Assembly: GCA_902562285.1 (NCBI GenBank)
Contig: CACESU010000001.1
Span: forward strand, 1-64,000
Direction: 5' to 3'
Source: an uncultured Alphaproteobacteria bacterium
GTDB taxonomy: Bacteria > Pseudomonadota > Alphaproteobacteria > Rhodobacterales > Rhodobacteraceae
Length of the DNA stretch: 64,000 bases
Under the pieces are notes generated by a model. That model saw only the letters and a program-made list of their open reading frames with translations, ran no database searches and was not told the origin of the DNA. Each line of letters begins with the position of its first letter. Position 1 is the first letter of the stretch. Made by a program: the position numbers and the translations under genes. Positions 54,196-64,000 of the stretch are shown piece after piece.

Positions 54196-54957
54196 CTAAA
54201 AAAATAAAGAATATCCATCTTCAGTTATTATTTTTTTTAATTTAGTTTCATATAATTCAGATAAAAAAACTTCATTTAAAATTTCATTTATATGACCAGA
54301 AAAAACATTCTTTCCCCCTTTAAGTGCTATTACATATTCTGAGTATCTACTAATACTGTTGATATCATGCGTTGATAAAAAAATAGTAAGTTTTAGGTCT
54401 TTATTTAGATTGGTAATAAGTTTATAAAAATCCTGCGTCCTAGCGAAATCTAGTGATGAAGTAGGTTCATCTAATAATAATAAATTAGCTTGTTGTGCTA
54501 AAGCTCTTGCAAGCGTTGCTCTTTGCATTTCCCCACCTGAAAGAGATTTAACTAGTTGATTTTTTTTTGACCTTAAATTTAATTTATTTAGTGCCTCTTC
54601 AACTATGTCATAATCTTTTTTATTCTCTGATAGAAACCAATTAGTAAATGAATTTCTTCCTAAAAAAATATACTCTATTAGAGACATACCCTCAGGTATA
54701 CCAATAATTTGTGGGACATAAGCACAATTAAAATTATTAGAATTTTTGAATAACTCCTTAACATTTTGGTTATTTATAGAGAGTGATCCTTTATAATTTA
54801 ATAAACCTGCTAAAGTTTTTAATAACGTAGTTTTTCCTGCACCGTTAGGACCGATTATCGATACATAACTTCCAGAAGGAAAATCAAAGGAAATTTTGTC
54901 AATTATATTTATATTATTTATATAAACAGTAAGATCTCTAGCTTTATATCCCATCAA
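54196..54957 (-). CDS. ABC transporter ATPase (FecE/BtuD family)
   Basis: GPNGAGKTTLLKTLAG, LSGGEMQRATLARALAQQANLLLLDEPTSSLD. Confidence 0.92.
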   Translation of the reverse strand: MMGYKARDLTVYINNINIIDKISFDFPSGSYVSIIGPNGAGKTTLLKTLAGLLNYKGSLSINNQNVKELFKNSNNFNCAYVPQIIGIPEGMSLIEYIFLGRNSFTNWFLSENKKDYDIVEEALNKLNLRSKKNQLVKSLSGGEMQRATLARALAQQANLLLLDEPTSSLDFARTQDFYKLITNLNKDLKLTIFLSTHDINSISRYSEYVIALKGGKNVFSGHINEILNEVFLSELYETKLKKIITEDGYSLFF

Positions 54958-55994
54958 AAAGATCCCTTTGATGCTTTTAATAAAAATGCAAAAAAAGGTG
55001 CACCAATAAAGGCAGTAACTATACCTATTGGTAATTCTGCTGGTGATATAACAATCCTCGAAAATGTATCAGCAAATGTTAAAAAGGCACCTCCTACAAG
55101 TGCTGATAAAGGTATCATTACTCTATAACTTGAGCTCACAGTTAGTCTAACGATATGCGGTATTACAAGCCCTACAAAAGCTATTAATCCGCTTAAAGAT
55201 ACTGCAACAGCTGTTAATAGAGATGATGCTGTTAAAACAATAAAATAAGTTATATTTGGATTTCCACCTAACATCTTCGCTTCATCCTCTGAAAGGCGTA
55301 GTAAATCTAATTCTTTTCTAAATAAATAAATTATTAAAAAGCAAATTAAAAAATACGGTGTTATTGTAATTACTTCATCCCATCCAGAAGTTAATAATCT
55401 TCCTATTATCCAACTATATATTTCTTGCATTGATGAATAATATTTATGCATAAAGTATGTTTGACATGATGTTAAAAAAGCTGCAGTAGCTACACCGGCA
55501 AGTAATAGGCTTGGGATAGTTTTTCCTGCATTTATGGATATAAATGCAGCACACATCACTGCTCCTAACGCACCAATAAATGCTCCAATTTGTACGGAAT
55601 TAATTATAAAAAAAGAAAAATTTATGTTATATACAATAATTAAAGTTACTCCTAAACCTGCACCAGCTGCTGATCCTAATAAAAAAGGATCAGCTAAAGG
55701 ATTTTTAAACACTCCTTGAAAGCCACAACCTGCAATTGCTAGTGAAGCACCCACAAGAAAACCCAGACAAAATCTTGGTAATCTCCATTCAAAGATAATG
55801 ATTTGATTTATTTTGTTAATTTCAATTTGACCTTGGTTTTCGGAAAAATAATAAATAAATAAATTAATAATCTCCCAAGGAGGTATTTTTGCAGCACCTA
55901 ATCCAATACTTAAAAGGAAAGACAAAAAAACTAAAGAAATTGAAATTATTAATGACTTACTTGAAATTTTAAAAACTTTTTCCATGAAAGGCAC
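54954..55994 (-). CDS. ABC transporter permease (FecCD/BtuC family)
   Basis: WRLPRFCLGFLVGASLAIAGCGFQGVFKNPLADPFLLGSAAGAGLG, GLVIPHIVRL. Confidence 0.94.
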   Translation of the reverse strand: MPFMEKVFKISSKSLIISISLVFLSFLLSIGLGAAKIPPWEIINLFIYYFSENQGQIEINKINQIIIFEWRLPRFCLGFLVGASLAIAGCGFQGVFKNPLADPFLLGSAAGAGLGVTLIIVYNINFSFFIINSVQIGAFIGALGAVMCAAFISINAGKTIPSLLLAGVATAAFLTSCQTYFMHKYYSSMQEIYSWIIGRLLTSGWDEVITITPYFLICFLIIYLFRKELDLLRLSEDEAKMLGGNPNITYFIVLTASSLLTAVAVSLSGLIAFVGLVIPHIVRLTVSSSYRVMIPLSALVGGAFLTFADTFSRIVISPAELPIGIVTAFIGAPFFAFLLKASKGSF

Positions 55995-56021
55995 TTTGCT
56001 TTTTTATAATTAACATTACAA

Positions 56022-56864
56022 TCAATTATTTGAGTATTCTGCTAAAATATTTACAAAATCCAAAATTCTTGGTCCCCATCTAGAAGCAATATCTTTTTGC
56101 AATAATATGATATTATTTTCTTTAACTGCGTTAATATAACTCCATCCGGATCTAGATTTTAAAAGTTCAGAATATTTTTCATTTTTACCTGGTAATATTA
56201 TAAGCTCTGGATTTTCTGAAATTATGAGTTCCGGTGAAAGTTTTGGATAACCTAACCCTGAAATATCAGCAGAATCTGCTATATTTTTAAAGTTCATTTT
56301 TTGATAAATATCTCCAATAAAACTAAACTTGGAAGGGCTGTAATAATTTTGATCAATTTCGTGATAAACTTTAATTGGATTTTTGTTTTTTCTTAAGGAT
56401 ACAAAAGCTTTCATTTTATTTTGCATATTTAAAATTAGTTTTTGTGCTTTTTTTGTATTGCCTGTCCTTTTTCCTAATAAATCAATTTGATCTAATATCT
56501 GTTCAAAATTATTAGGTGCAGGAAGATAAATTGTTTCAATTCCTAGTTTACTTAAAGCTTCTTTTAAATTTCTAATATTAAATGATAATATAACCAAATC
56601 AGGTTTGTATAAACTAATAGTTTCTACATTAGGTTCATATGCTGAAATTTTTGTTTTAGGAGCTTCAGGAGGAAAATTTGATAGGCTATCGACAGCTATA
56701 ACTTGATTTTCTGATCCTATTTCAAATAATATTTCTGTAATAGATGGAGATAGAGACATAATTCTTTTTGGAGTTATTTCATTAGCATTTATTGCTAAAT
56801 TACAAAAAAATAGAATTACTATGGAGAAATATGAACTCTTTAAAATTTGCAAAACAAAATTCAT
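56022..56864 (-). CDS. ABC transporter periplasmic binding protein (BtuF/FepB-like)
   Basis: Signal peptide; RIMSLSPSITEILFEIGSENQVIAVDSLSNFPPEAP. Confidence 0.9.
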   Translation of the reverse strand: MNFVLQILKSSYFSIVILFFCNLAINANEITPKRIMSLSPSITEILFEIGSENQVIAVDSLSNFPPEAPKTKISAYEPNVETISLYKPDLVILSFNIRNLKEALSKLGIETIYLPAPNNFEQILDQIDLLGKRTGNTKKAQKLILNMQNKMKAFVSLRKNKNPIKVYHEIDQNYYSPSKFSFIGDIYQKMNFKNIADSADISGLGYPKLSPELIISENPELIILPGKNEKYSELLKSRSGWSYINAVKENNIILLQKDIASRWGPRILDFVNILAEYSNN

Positions 56865-56909
56865 AAAGTAATAATTGTATAATAAGATTTATTGACAAAA
56901 AAAAGGTTT

Positions 56910-58760
56910 TTACTCTCTAAATTTATTAACAGGTTTAAATTTTGAAGTTTCTGGTACTCTTTCTTCATAAACCCAAACCGATTGATTGGGATGCATTCCT
57001 GCCCCAAAGATAGCTGGTACAGCTGAACACCTCATTTTATTTAAAAGCCTTGTATTGGCAATTCCAACTGCAGGATGTATCCCTTTATTTTTATTACATT
57101 CATTTACCCATTCATCTTTACGTTGATTAACTGTTTCAAAATTAGTTAATTCATCACAAACTAAGGTATTTTCATTTAGATCTACAGTTATAGTATCGCC
57201 GTCTTTTATTAAGGCAATTGGACCTCCTATAGCAGCCTCTGGTCCTACGTGCCCAATAACCAAACCTACTGATCCGCCTGAAAATCTACCATCTGTCATT
57301 AAACCTATCACTATATTTTTTTCACGACATAGTGCTGTAATTCTTGAAGTTGAGTCTAACATCTCGGGCATACCAGGCCCTCCAACTGGTCCTTCATATC
57401 TAACTACTACCATGTCAAAATTTGAAAAGTTCTCAGGTTGGTTATCTAGTGTATTTAATAGACTTTGCTCTCCATCAAAAACTTTTGCTTTTCCTTTAAA
57501 TATCCCATTTTCTAGACCTCCTTCAACACCGGCTAGTTTTAATATTGCGCTAAACTCAGGAGATAAATTACCACCTAATAATCTTAAACCACCAGTTTTT
57601 TTAAAAGGTTTTTTTACACTATAAATTACATTCCCATCAGGATTACTCGGAGATAGCCTATTTACTTGTTGAGATAATGTTTCACCTGTACAAGTTAGTG
57701 TGTCTCCATTGAGTAATCCAGCATCCAGAAGGTTTTTTACGATGACTTGGATTCCACCCATTTTATCTATATCGACCATGGAGTACTTACCAAATGGCCT
57801 AGCATTTACTACAACTGGGACTACTGACTCAGATAAATAATTAAATTCGCTAGCACTCATAATGTCTCTATTAAAATTTGAATATCCAGCAGCTCTTGAT
57901 AACTCGGGTGCATGAAGCATCACATTTGTAGATCCCCCAACACTCATTGCTACTATAATTGCATTTCTTAATGATTCTCTTGTTACAATATCTCTTGGAG
58001 TGATTTCTTTTTTTATTAGATTACTCAAATAATTTACTAATTCATTGGGGAAATCATCTAATCTACGAGAGTCTTCTGAAGCAGGAGATACCATATGAAG
58101 GGGCTGCATACCTATAACCCCAATAAAAGTTTGCATCGTATTGTAAGTAAACATCCCACCACAACTTCCAATACCTGGACAAGATTCTAGTGCAATTCGT
58201 TTTTTTAGATCCTCATCTTTACTACCTGCAATTTGATAGCTGCTTATAATATCTAAGGGTTCTCCAGTTACACTATCTTTTCCTGGTCTTATTGATCCGT
58301 CTGACATTATAATAGCAGGTCGATTATGCTCTAAAATTGCTGCTAAAGTCCCAACAGGTGGTTTATCACAAGCGACTACTGCAATTATTCCTTCTACTCC
58401 AGTAGCACTTAAATGTTCACATACACTATCATTAGTGACTTCTCTACCAATTAGAGAGTATCGCATTTCTTTTGTACCATTCCTAATGCCATCAGAAGTA
58501 GCAAGGCTGAATTCAGGTTGAATTAGTCTCATTGCTAACTGATTGGGTTCTTTTCCTATTCTTTTTTTTAACACTTCGTGAATAACATTTACTTTTTTGC
58601 TGACACCAAGATAACACTGAGAATCTCCTTTATTACCTATAACTCCAATTGAAGGTTCATGGATTAAATCAAGGTCTGTTCCTAATTCACGAGCAATTCC
58701 AAAAGTTTGAGAGTTTCTACCTGGATTTTTATCAATTAAAACTGTCTTGGTATTTTTCAT
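56910..58760 (-). CDS. IlvD/Edd-family dehydratase (divergent dihydroxy-acid dehydratase-like)
   Basis: VVACDKPPVGTLAA, CPGIGSCGGMFTYNTM, GRFSGGSVGLVIGHVGPEAAIGGPIALIKDGD. Confidence 0.88.
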   Translation of the reverse strand: MKNTKTVLIDKNPGRNSQTFGIARELGTDLDLIHEPSIGVIGNKGDSQCYLGVSKKVNVIHEVLKKRIGKEPNQLAMRLIQPEFSLATSDGIRNGTKEMRYSLIGREVTNDSVCEHLSATGVEGIIAVVACDKPPVGTLAAILEHNRPAIIMSDGSIRPGKDSVTGEPLDIISSYQIAGSKDEDLKKRIALESCPGIGSCGGMFTYNTMQTFIGVIGMQPLHMVSPASEDSRRLDDFPNELVNYLSNLIKKEITPRDIVTRESLRNAIIVAMSVGGSTNVMLHAPELSRAAGYSNFNRDIMSASEFNYLSESVVPVVVNARPFGKYSMVDIDKMGGIQVIVKNLLDAGLLNGDTLTCTGETLSQQVNRLSPSNPDGNVIYSVKKPFKKTGGLRLLGGNLSPEFSAILKLAGVEGGLENGIFKGKAKVFDGEQSLLNTLDNQPENFSNFDMVVVRYEGPVGGPGMPEMLDSTSRITALCREKNIVIGLMTDGRFSGGSVGLVIGHVGPEAAIGGPIALIKDGDTITVDLNENTLVCDELTNFETVNQRKDEWVNECNKNKGIHPAVGIANTRLLNKMRCSAVPAIFGAGMHPNQSVWVYEERVPETSKFKPVNKFRE

Positions 58761-58785
58761 CGATACTCCTAAAAATATTTAAATT

Positions 58786-59619
58786 CTATATATTGTTTTT
58801 AACCATATTATCAAAGGATAATAAAGTTGGAATTAATCTTGGTAAATCATTAATATCTAGCATATTTGCACCGTCACTAGGAGCTTCGTCAGGGTTTTCA
58901 TGGGTTTCTATAAATAAACCGCTCACCCCAATTGCACATGCAGCCCTTGATAAAGTCGGGACAAACTTTCTTTCTCCTCCAGATTTATCCCCTAATAAGC
59001 TAGGTTGTTGTACCGAATGCGTTGCGTCAAAAATAACTGGATAACCTGTTTCTGCCATTATATCCAAGCCTCTGAAATCATTAACTAGCGTGTTATAGCC
59101 AAATGTTGTACCTCTTTCACAAAGCATAATTTTATCATTTCCAGCACTGGATATTTTTTCGGCTACTTTCGCCATATCTGTAGGAGATAAAAACTGACCT
59201 TTTTTAACATTAATTGGCTTATCTGTATCCCCAGCTGCTAATAGCAAATCTGTTTGTCTGCACAAATATGCAGGAATTTGAAGAATATCCACTACTTCCG
59301 CTGCAATTTTACATTGATAAGGTTCATGAACATCAGTTATAGTTGGACAATCAAAATTTTCAGAAATTTCTTGTAAGATTTTCAAGCCTTCTTCTAGACC
59401 TACGCCTCTTGCTGAGTTAATTGACGATCTATTAGCTTTGTCATAACTTGATTTAAATATAAATTTAGCACTGATTTTTTCACAAATATTCGATATTTTT
59501 TCAGCGATCATTAGAGAATGGTCTCTATTTTCTATTTGGCATGGACCCAATATAAAAACTATAGGATTTGGACCTCCAATTTTTATATTTTTCAAATTTA
59601 TTATTTTTTGCTTAACCAT
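58786..59619 (-). CDS. kdsA: 3-deoxy-8-phosphooctulonate synthase
   Basis: FILGPCQIENRDHSLMIAE, FKSSYDKANRSSINSARGVGLEEGL, TDVHEPYQ, FDATHSVQQPS. Confidence 0.97.
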   Translation of the reverse strand: MVKQKIINLKNIKIGGPNPIVFILGPCQIENRDHSLMIAEKISNICEKISAKFIFKSSYDKANRSSINSARGVGLEEGLKILQEISENFDCPTITDVHEPYQCKIAAEVVDILQIPAYLCRQTDLLLAAGDTDKPINVKKGQFLSPTDMAKVAEKISSAGNDKIMLCERGTTFGYNTLVNDFRGLDIMAETGYPVIFDATHSVQQPSLLGDKSGGERKFVPTLSRAACAIGVSGLFIETHENPDEAPSDGANMLDINDLPRLIPTLLSFDNMVKNNI

Positions 59620-59810
59620 TTTGAATTAATTTATTTCTAGTTTTTCTAGTTGATCAAAAGTTTTTTTTTATTTATATCCATACTTTCTTGGCGAATAAAT
59701 AAAATCAAGAAATTTTGACTTTAAATTATTTTTTTTTTTAATTCATAAATTAAAATAAAATTTTTTATTTCTAATCATAATTTTTCTAAAACATATATTG
59801 ATAATTATAA

Positions 59811-61664
59811 ATGATAAACAGATCAAAGCATAAATTAAATTTTTTTGAACGATTAACTGATCCTATGAAGTTTGGATTTAAAACAAATCCACCAAAAAAA
59901 ATAGCGCAATTTATATGGTTTTATTGTTCACAAATCAAACTTACCTTATTTTCAGTATTTTTACTAAAATTTCTGGAAGTTATTATGGATTTAGCTGTTC
60001 CAGTAATCTTTGGTTATATTATTAGCAGAATAATTGAAGTGGGGGATGTTCAATTAATAATTAAAGAGGAATTTAAATTTTTAATAGTTTTTGGTTTGTT
60101 TTTTTTAGTTATACGACCTTCATTACAATCTTTAAGTCAAGCGCTAATGGATATGGCTATAATGACAGGATTTGCAAATATCGTAAGATGGCAAAGTCAT
60201 TTGAATGTGTTGGGGTTAGATGTTGGTTATTTTTCAAATGAATTATCAGGAAGATTAGCAAATAGAGTTATTGAAACGGGTCAAGCTGTTCGTGGTGTAG
60301 CTATGAAATTTCTAGAAGCTATTTTATATATAACACTTTACTTCGGCGGTACTATAACTGTGTTAGGTTATTCTAGTTTTATGATGACTTTACCAAGTTT
60401 AGTATGGTTAGCAATATTCCTTGTAATTTTATTTTTTCTTATGCCAAAGGTTCGTGAATTAAGTCATCAACATTCGTTGCTTAGGAGTAAAATGACAGGT
60501 CGAATTGTAGATTCCTATGCAAATATTAATCTTATAAAATTATTTGCAAGAAAAAATTATGAGCAATTAGGAGCAGCTGACTCCATTGATGATTTTAATT
60601 TTGGTTGGGCAAAAGTTATGAGAATTTCATTTATTATGAATGTTCTTATGTCTTTTGCTAATGCATTACTTATCATAGGAACTTTAGGATTGGGTTTGTA
60701 TTTGTTAGGAAATGGTAACATTGGGGCAGGGGTAGTAGCCGCTTCATTACCCTTAACATTGAGAATTTCTGAAATGTCTTGGTGGATTATGTGGGAAGTA
60801 AGCTATTTATTTGAAAATATCGGCACCATAGATGAAGGTAGGCTTACAATATCGCAAAAACCAAAGGTTATTGATGCCAATAATGCGAAAGAATTGTCTA
60901 TAAAAGGTGGTGAAATAAATTTTGATAAAGTTAAATTTAACTATGGTAAACCTGGTGGCTTATTTGAGGAATTGTCACTTAAAATAAGTCATGGAGAAAA
61001 AGTTGGTTTAGTTGGAAAATCAGGAGCAGGAAAAAGTTCCATTTTAAATTTATTATTAAGGTTTTATGATGTAGATTCAGGAAGAATTCTAATTGATAGT
61101 CAGGATATCGCTAAAGTAACACAGGAATCTCTACGATCACAAATTGGAGTTGTAACTCAAGAGACTGCTCTTCTTAATCGTTCAATTTATGAAAATATTG
61201 CTTATGGAAACCCTTCTTCCTCAAGGAATGAAATATACGAAGCAGCAAAAAAAGCAGAGGCTTATGAATTTATCAGTGATTTAGAAGATAAAGATGGAAG
61301 AAAAGGGTTTTCTGCATTCGTTGGAGAGAGGGGTGTGCGGCTTTCAGGTGGGCAAAGGCAAAGAATAGCAATAGCTAGAGTTTTACTAAAAAATGCACCA
61401 ATTCTTATTCTAGATGAAGCAACAAGCGCATTAGATAGCGAAATAGAAGCTGCAATCCAAAACCAGTTAAATAATATATTACGTGATAAAACAGCTTTAG
61501 TCATTGCTCATAGATTATCTACCATCAATAAGCTTGATAGGTTGATAGTTATGGAGCATGGTAAAGTAGTTGAAATGGGAACGCATAAAAGTCTGATTAA
61601 GAAGGGAGGTCATTATTCAAAACTGTGGTCTCTACAATCAGGTGGATTTCTGCCCACTTTATAG
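59811..61664 (+). CDS. ABC exporter, fused permease and ATPase (MsbA-type)
   Basis: N-terminal TM domain; GKSGAGKSSILNLLLRFYD, LSGGQRQRIAIARVLLKNAPILILDEATSALD. Confidence 0.94.
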   Translation: MINRSKHKLNFFERLTDPMKFGFKTNPPKKIAQFIWFYCSQIKLTLFSVFLLKFLEVIMDLAVPVIFGYIISRIIEVGDVQLIIKEEFKFLIVFGLFFLVIRPSLQSLSQALMDMAIMTGFANIVRWQSHLNVLGLDVGYFSNELSGRLANRVIETGQAVRGVAMKFLEAILYITLYFGGTITVLGYSSFMMTLPSLVWLAIFLVILFFLMPKVRELSHQHSLLRSKMTGRIVDSYANINLIKLFARKNYEQLGAADSIDDFNFGWAKVMRISFIMNVLMSFANALLIIGTLGLGLYLLGNGNIGAGVVAASLPLTLRISEMSWWIMWEVSYLFENIGTIDEGRLTISQKPKVIDANNAKELSIKGGEINFDKVKFNYGKPGGLFEELSLKISHGEKVGLVGKSGAGKSSILNLLLRFYDVDSGRILIDSQDIAKVTQESLRSQIGVVTQETALLNRSIYENIAYGNPSSSRNEIYEAAKKAEAYEFISDLEDKDGRKGFSAFVGERGVRLSGGQRQRIAIARVLLKNAPILILDEATSALDSEIEAAIQNQLNNILRDKTALVIAHRLSTINKLDRLIVMEHGKVVEMGTHKSLIKKGGHYSKLWSLQSGGFLPTL

Positions 61665-61712
61665 AAAATTATGCATTGAACAGTTACACAATAATTTTTT
61701 ATTTTTGTACAT

Positions 61713-62585
61713 TTAAGTAAATTTTTTGGTTGTTTTCAAATTTATATTTTCTCTATGCCATGTGTATATGCCAGCCGACACAATTACTATTGCACCAAAT
61801 ATTACATAAACATCGGGAAATTCTGAAAAAAATAATATCCCCAAAATTGTGGCAAATATTAAATCAATATATGTAAAAGGTGCAAGAAAAGAGGCTTCAG
61901 ATTTTCTTAATGCAAGAATAAAACAAAAATGTCCTAATCCTCCAAAAACTCCCAAGATTGAAAACAAAAATAAATCCTTTATGGCAATTGGTTCAAAAAA
62001 TGGAATAAGAATAATTGTTGAGATTAATGTTCCAACTAGTGAAGTATAAAAAAAGTTGGTTTGGGGATCTTCTTCAGTACCTAATCTCCTAGTAGAAACT
62101 GCATATCCAGCATAAAATATTGCTGCTAAAATTGGAAAAAAACCAAATACAGAAAACATATCAGTTCCAGGTTTCAGAATTAATAATGCACCACTAAATC
62201 CAACAATAACACTTATCCATCTGCGATAACCTACTGTTTCTTTCAGAAAAATTACTGAAAAAACAACAATTACTAATGGACCGATTTGAAAAATGGTGAT
62301 TGTTGAAACCAAAGTTAAATACTTAAATCCAGAAAACATTGATATTGTTGCACAAAATAAAAGTAATGATCTAAAAAGATGAAGCTTTATTTTTCTTGTT
62401 TTTACAATGTTGTTTAAATTTGGTAGGAAAATTAAGGTAGTAAAAACTGTTTGGCTTAGATATCTCACCCATACAACCTCTATTATTGGATAGTAAGTTG
62501 CAAAACCTTTAGCCGTAGCATTCATTATAGAAAAAAGGAATATGGTGAGTATCATAAAAACCACCCCAGTGGATGTATTTTTCAT
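61713..62585 (-). CDS. EamA/DMT-superfamily transporter
   Basis: Ten-TM pattern with two EamA-like repeats (WVRYLSQTVFTTLIFLP; FTYIDLIFATILGILFFSEFPD). Confidence 0.9.
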   Translation of the reverse strand: MKNTSTGVVFMILTIFLFSIMNATAKGFATYYPIIEVVWVRYLSQTVFTTLIFLPNLNNIVKTRKIKLHLFRSLLLFCATISMFSGFKYLTLVSTITIFQIGPLVIVVFSVIFLKETVGYRRWISVIVGFSGALLILKPGTDMFSVFGFFPILAAIFYAGYAVSTRRLGTEEDPQTNFFYTSLVGTLISTIILIPFFEPIAIKDLFLFSILGVFGGLGHFCFILALRKSEASFLAPFTYIDLIFATILGILFFSEFPDVYVIFGAIVIVSAGIYTWHRENINLKTTKKFT

Positions 62586-62645
62586 ATTTTTCCTTTTTAT
62601 TCAAAACCATATAAAAATTAGAAAATACCTATCAAACAAAAATAA

Positions 62646-62669
62646 GGGATCTAATAATTATTAGATCCC
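62646..62669 (-). terminator. Intrinsic terminator downstream of bioY
   Basis: Perfect 24-bp palindrome GGGATCTAATAATTATTAGATCCC; minus-strand continuation TTATTTTTG is U-rich. Confidence 0.7.
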
Positions 62670-62709
62670 AAATTCTAAAAATAGTAAAATTAATAATTAG
62701 ATGATTTTT

Positions 62710-63291
62710 CTATTTAGCTAATCTCCATATGAAAGGCACCAAAATCCCTGCAACAAGAAGTTTATACAAATCACCCACTAAAAATGGGTAAAAACCTTTA
62801 ATTATGGCAAATGCAAAACCTTTGATTGCTGACAACTGCAAAATTCCAAAAAAGTAAATTATGAACATTCCCAACATCATACAAAAAATTGAAGACAAGA
62901 TATTTCTACCCCAACCTCGATCAGCTAACTCACCTAAAACTAAACCTGCAATAAAAAATCCGACTATAAATCCACCTGTTGGGCCAAAGAGATATAATAA
63001 ACCACCTCCGTAAGCAAATACAGGAAACCCAGCAATTCCTTGTAAAATATATAAACCAATTGTTGCTATGGCTAAATTTCTACCAAAAAGCATACCAATC
63101 ATCAAAACTGCTAATGGTTGTAAAGTCATAGGAACCGGATATAAATCAACCTTAATTTTAGCTGAAATAATTAATATAATACTCCCGAATAAAACAGTGC
63201 TTATATTAGCTAAGTTAAAAATTTTGTTTTTATTTAATTTATTAGTTACTAGCTCGATCCAACTAAGAGAATTTGATTTGAAACTTAACAT
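62710..63291 (-). CDS. bioY: Biotin transporter BioY; start likely ATG 63291 with AAAGGAGAT RBS (ORF to 63360)
   Basis: VDLYPVPMTLQPLAVLMIGMLFGRNLAIATIGLYILQGIAGFPVFAYGGGLLYLFGPTGGFIVGF. Confidence 0.95.
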   Translation of the reverse strand: MLSFKSNSLSWIELVTNKLNKNKIFNLANISTVLFGSIILIISAKIKVDLYPVPMTLQPLAVLMIGMLFGRNLAIATIGLYILQGIAGFPVFAYGGGLLYLFGPTGGFIVGFFIAGLVLGELADRGWGRNILSSIFCMMLGMFIIYFFGILQLSAIKGFAFAIIKGFYPFLVGDLYKLLVAGILVPFIWRLAK

Positions 63292-63498
63292 TTTTTTATC
63301 TCCTTTAGTGTATTTAAAGTAAAAAAGAAAATTTCGTATTTTATATAGCATTACTGACAACTATTAAAGTAATTTAATAAATAAAAATACAAAGTTTAAT
63401 TTTTAATTAGTATTATTTATTTTATTCGTAATATAATTTTAAATAATTAAATCGGATTTCTAATATATTTCAACATAGAAAGTGTGAGGAGAAAAGAT

Positions 63499-63786
63499 AT
63501 GTTTTATGTTAGCACAACTTGGAAGCACGAAAATGAAATCAACAATGAAAAGATGCAAAATTTGTTAGCAAGCTTTAAAGGAACAAATCCGAATGTGAAA
63601 GAAGTTCACTGGTGGAAGATTGATAATTTCACCCATGGTGCATTAGTAATTTACAATTCAGAAAAAGGTTACGTAGAATCCAAAGAAATTCATAGAAAGG
63701 CTAGAGAAGAGTCTAGTAAAGAAGCATCAACAACTATGATAAGAGAAGAAGTCGGAAATCAATTAGCTTTCTTGGAAAATAACTAG
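63499..63786 (+). CDS. Small conserved-looking protein of unknown function
   Basis: 95 aa from ATG 63499 with GAGGAGAA RBS; no family recognised. Confidence 0.65.
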   Translation: MFYVSTTWKHENEINNEKMQNLLASFKGTNPNVKEVHWWKIDNFTHGALVIYNSEKGYVESKEIHRKAREESSKEASTTMIREEVGNQLAFLENN

Positions 63787-63800
63787 TATTTCAGATTAAA

Positions 63801-64000
63801 TTATTTTTTTTCTTTCCATATAGGTACCATTGAATTCCATACCCCGTCGTTTCTAACTCTATGGTATAATGCTGCAAAAATATGAATTGCAATCAACCAG
63901 TAAATTATTGAAATTGAATTTTCATGTAACGAAATTATAAACTCAATTAATATCCCACTTTTTAATCCTAACCAAAAGAAAAGTCCTATCATTAATCCTG
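63801..64000 (-). CDS. Cytochrome b561-type protein, C-terminal part (runs off window)
   Basis: YWLIAIHIFAALYHRVRNDGVWNSMVP. Confidence 0.75.
   Translation of the reverse strand, partial: GLMIGLFFWLGLKSGILIEFIISLHENSISIIYWLIAIHIFAALYHRVRNDGVWNSMVPIWKEKK

Noticed and set aside
58649-59044. 131-aa plus-strand ORF
   Set aside because: Antisense to the IlvD-like start and kdsA end.
62646-62669. Perfect palindrome considered as an operator
   Set aside because: Position after bioY and the U-rich minus-strand tail make an intrinsic terminator the simpler reading.

Overview
AT-rich, gene-dense bacterial chromosome segment. Gene content and local order point to a streamlined marine-type alphaproteobacterium; lineage is not resolvable by eye. 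About 60 protein genes are supported: core blocks (rpsF; fabD-fabG-acpP-fabF-mltG; cysE; pdhABC; ftsB; pgk; tkt; zapA; grxD/bolA/purL; pyrG; secG; ilvC; carA; ppa; kdsA; bioY) interleaved with catabolic and accessory modules. I saw no rRNA, tRNA, CRISPR array, prophage or transposase. Most notable: (1) a 1007-aa three-domain protein (APH-type kinase, LytM/M23 metallopeptidase fold, class-III PLP enzyme) followed by an N-formylglutamate-amidohydrolase-like gene; (2) a BesD/HalD-like Fe/2OG enzyme with HxD rather than HxG/A, next to a PLP hydroxyamino-acid dehydratase; (3) the four-gene ligase-associated DNA repair cluster with a divergent pair whose 5' coding ends overlap; (4) mltG apparently out of frame with its signal anchor at a T9 run; (5) an 18-bp palindrome abutting the pdhA start codon; (6) gap, eno, tpiA and lpd missing from their usual alphaproteobacterial positions; (7) near-zero spacing at almost all convergent gene junctions. 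All product calls come from reading motifs and overall protein resemblance; no database search was run.
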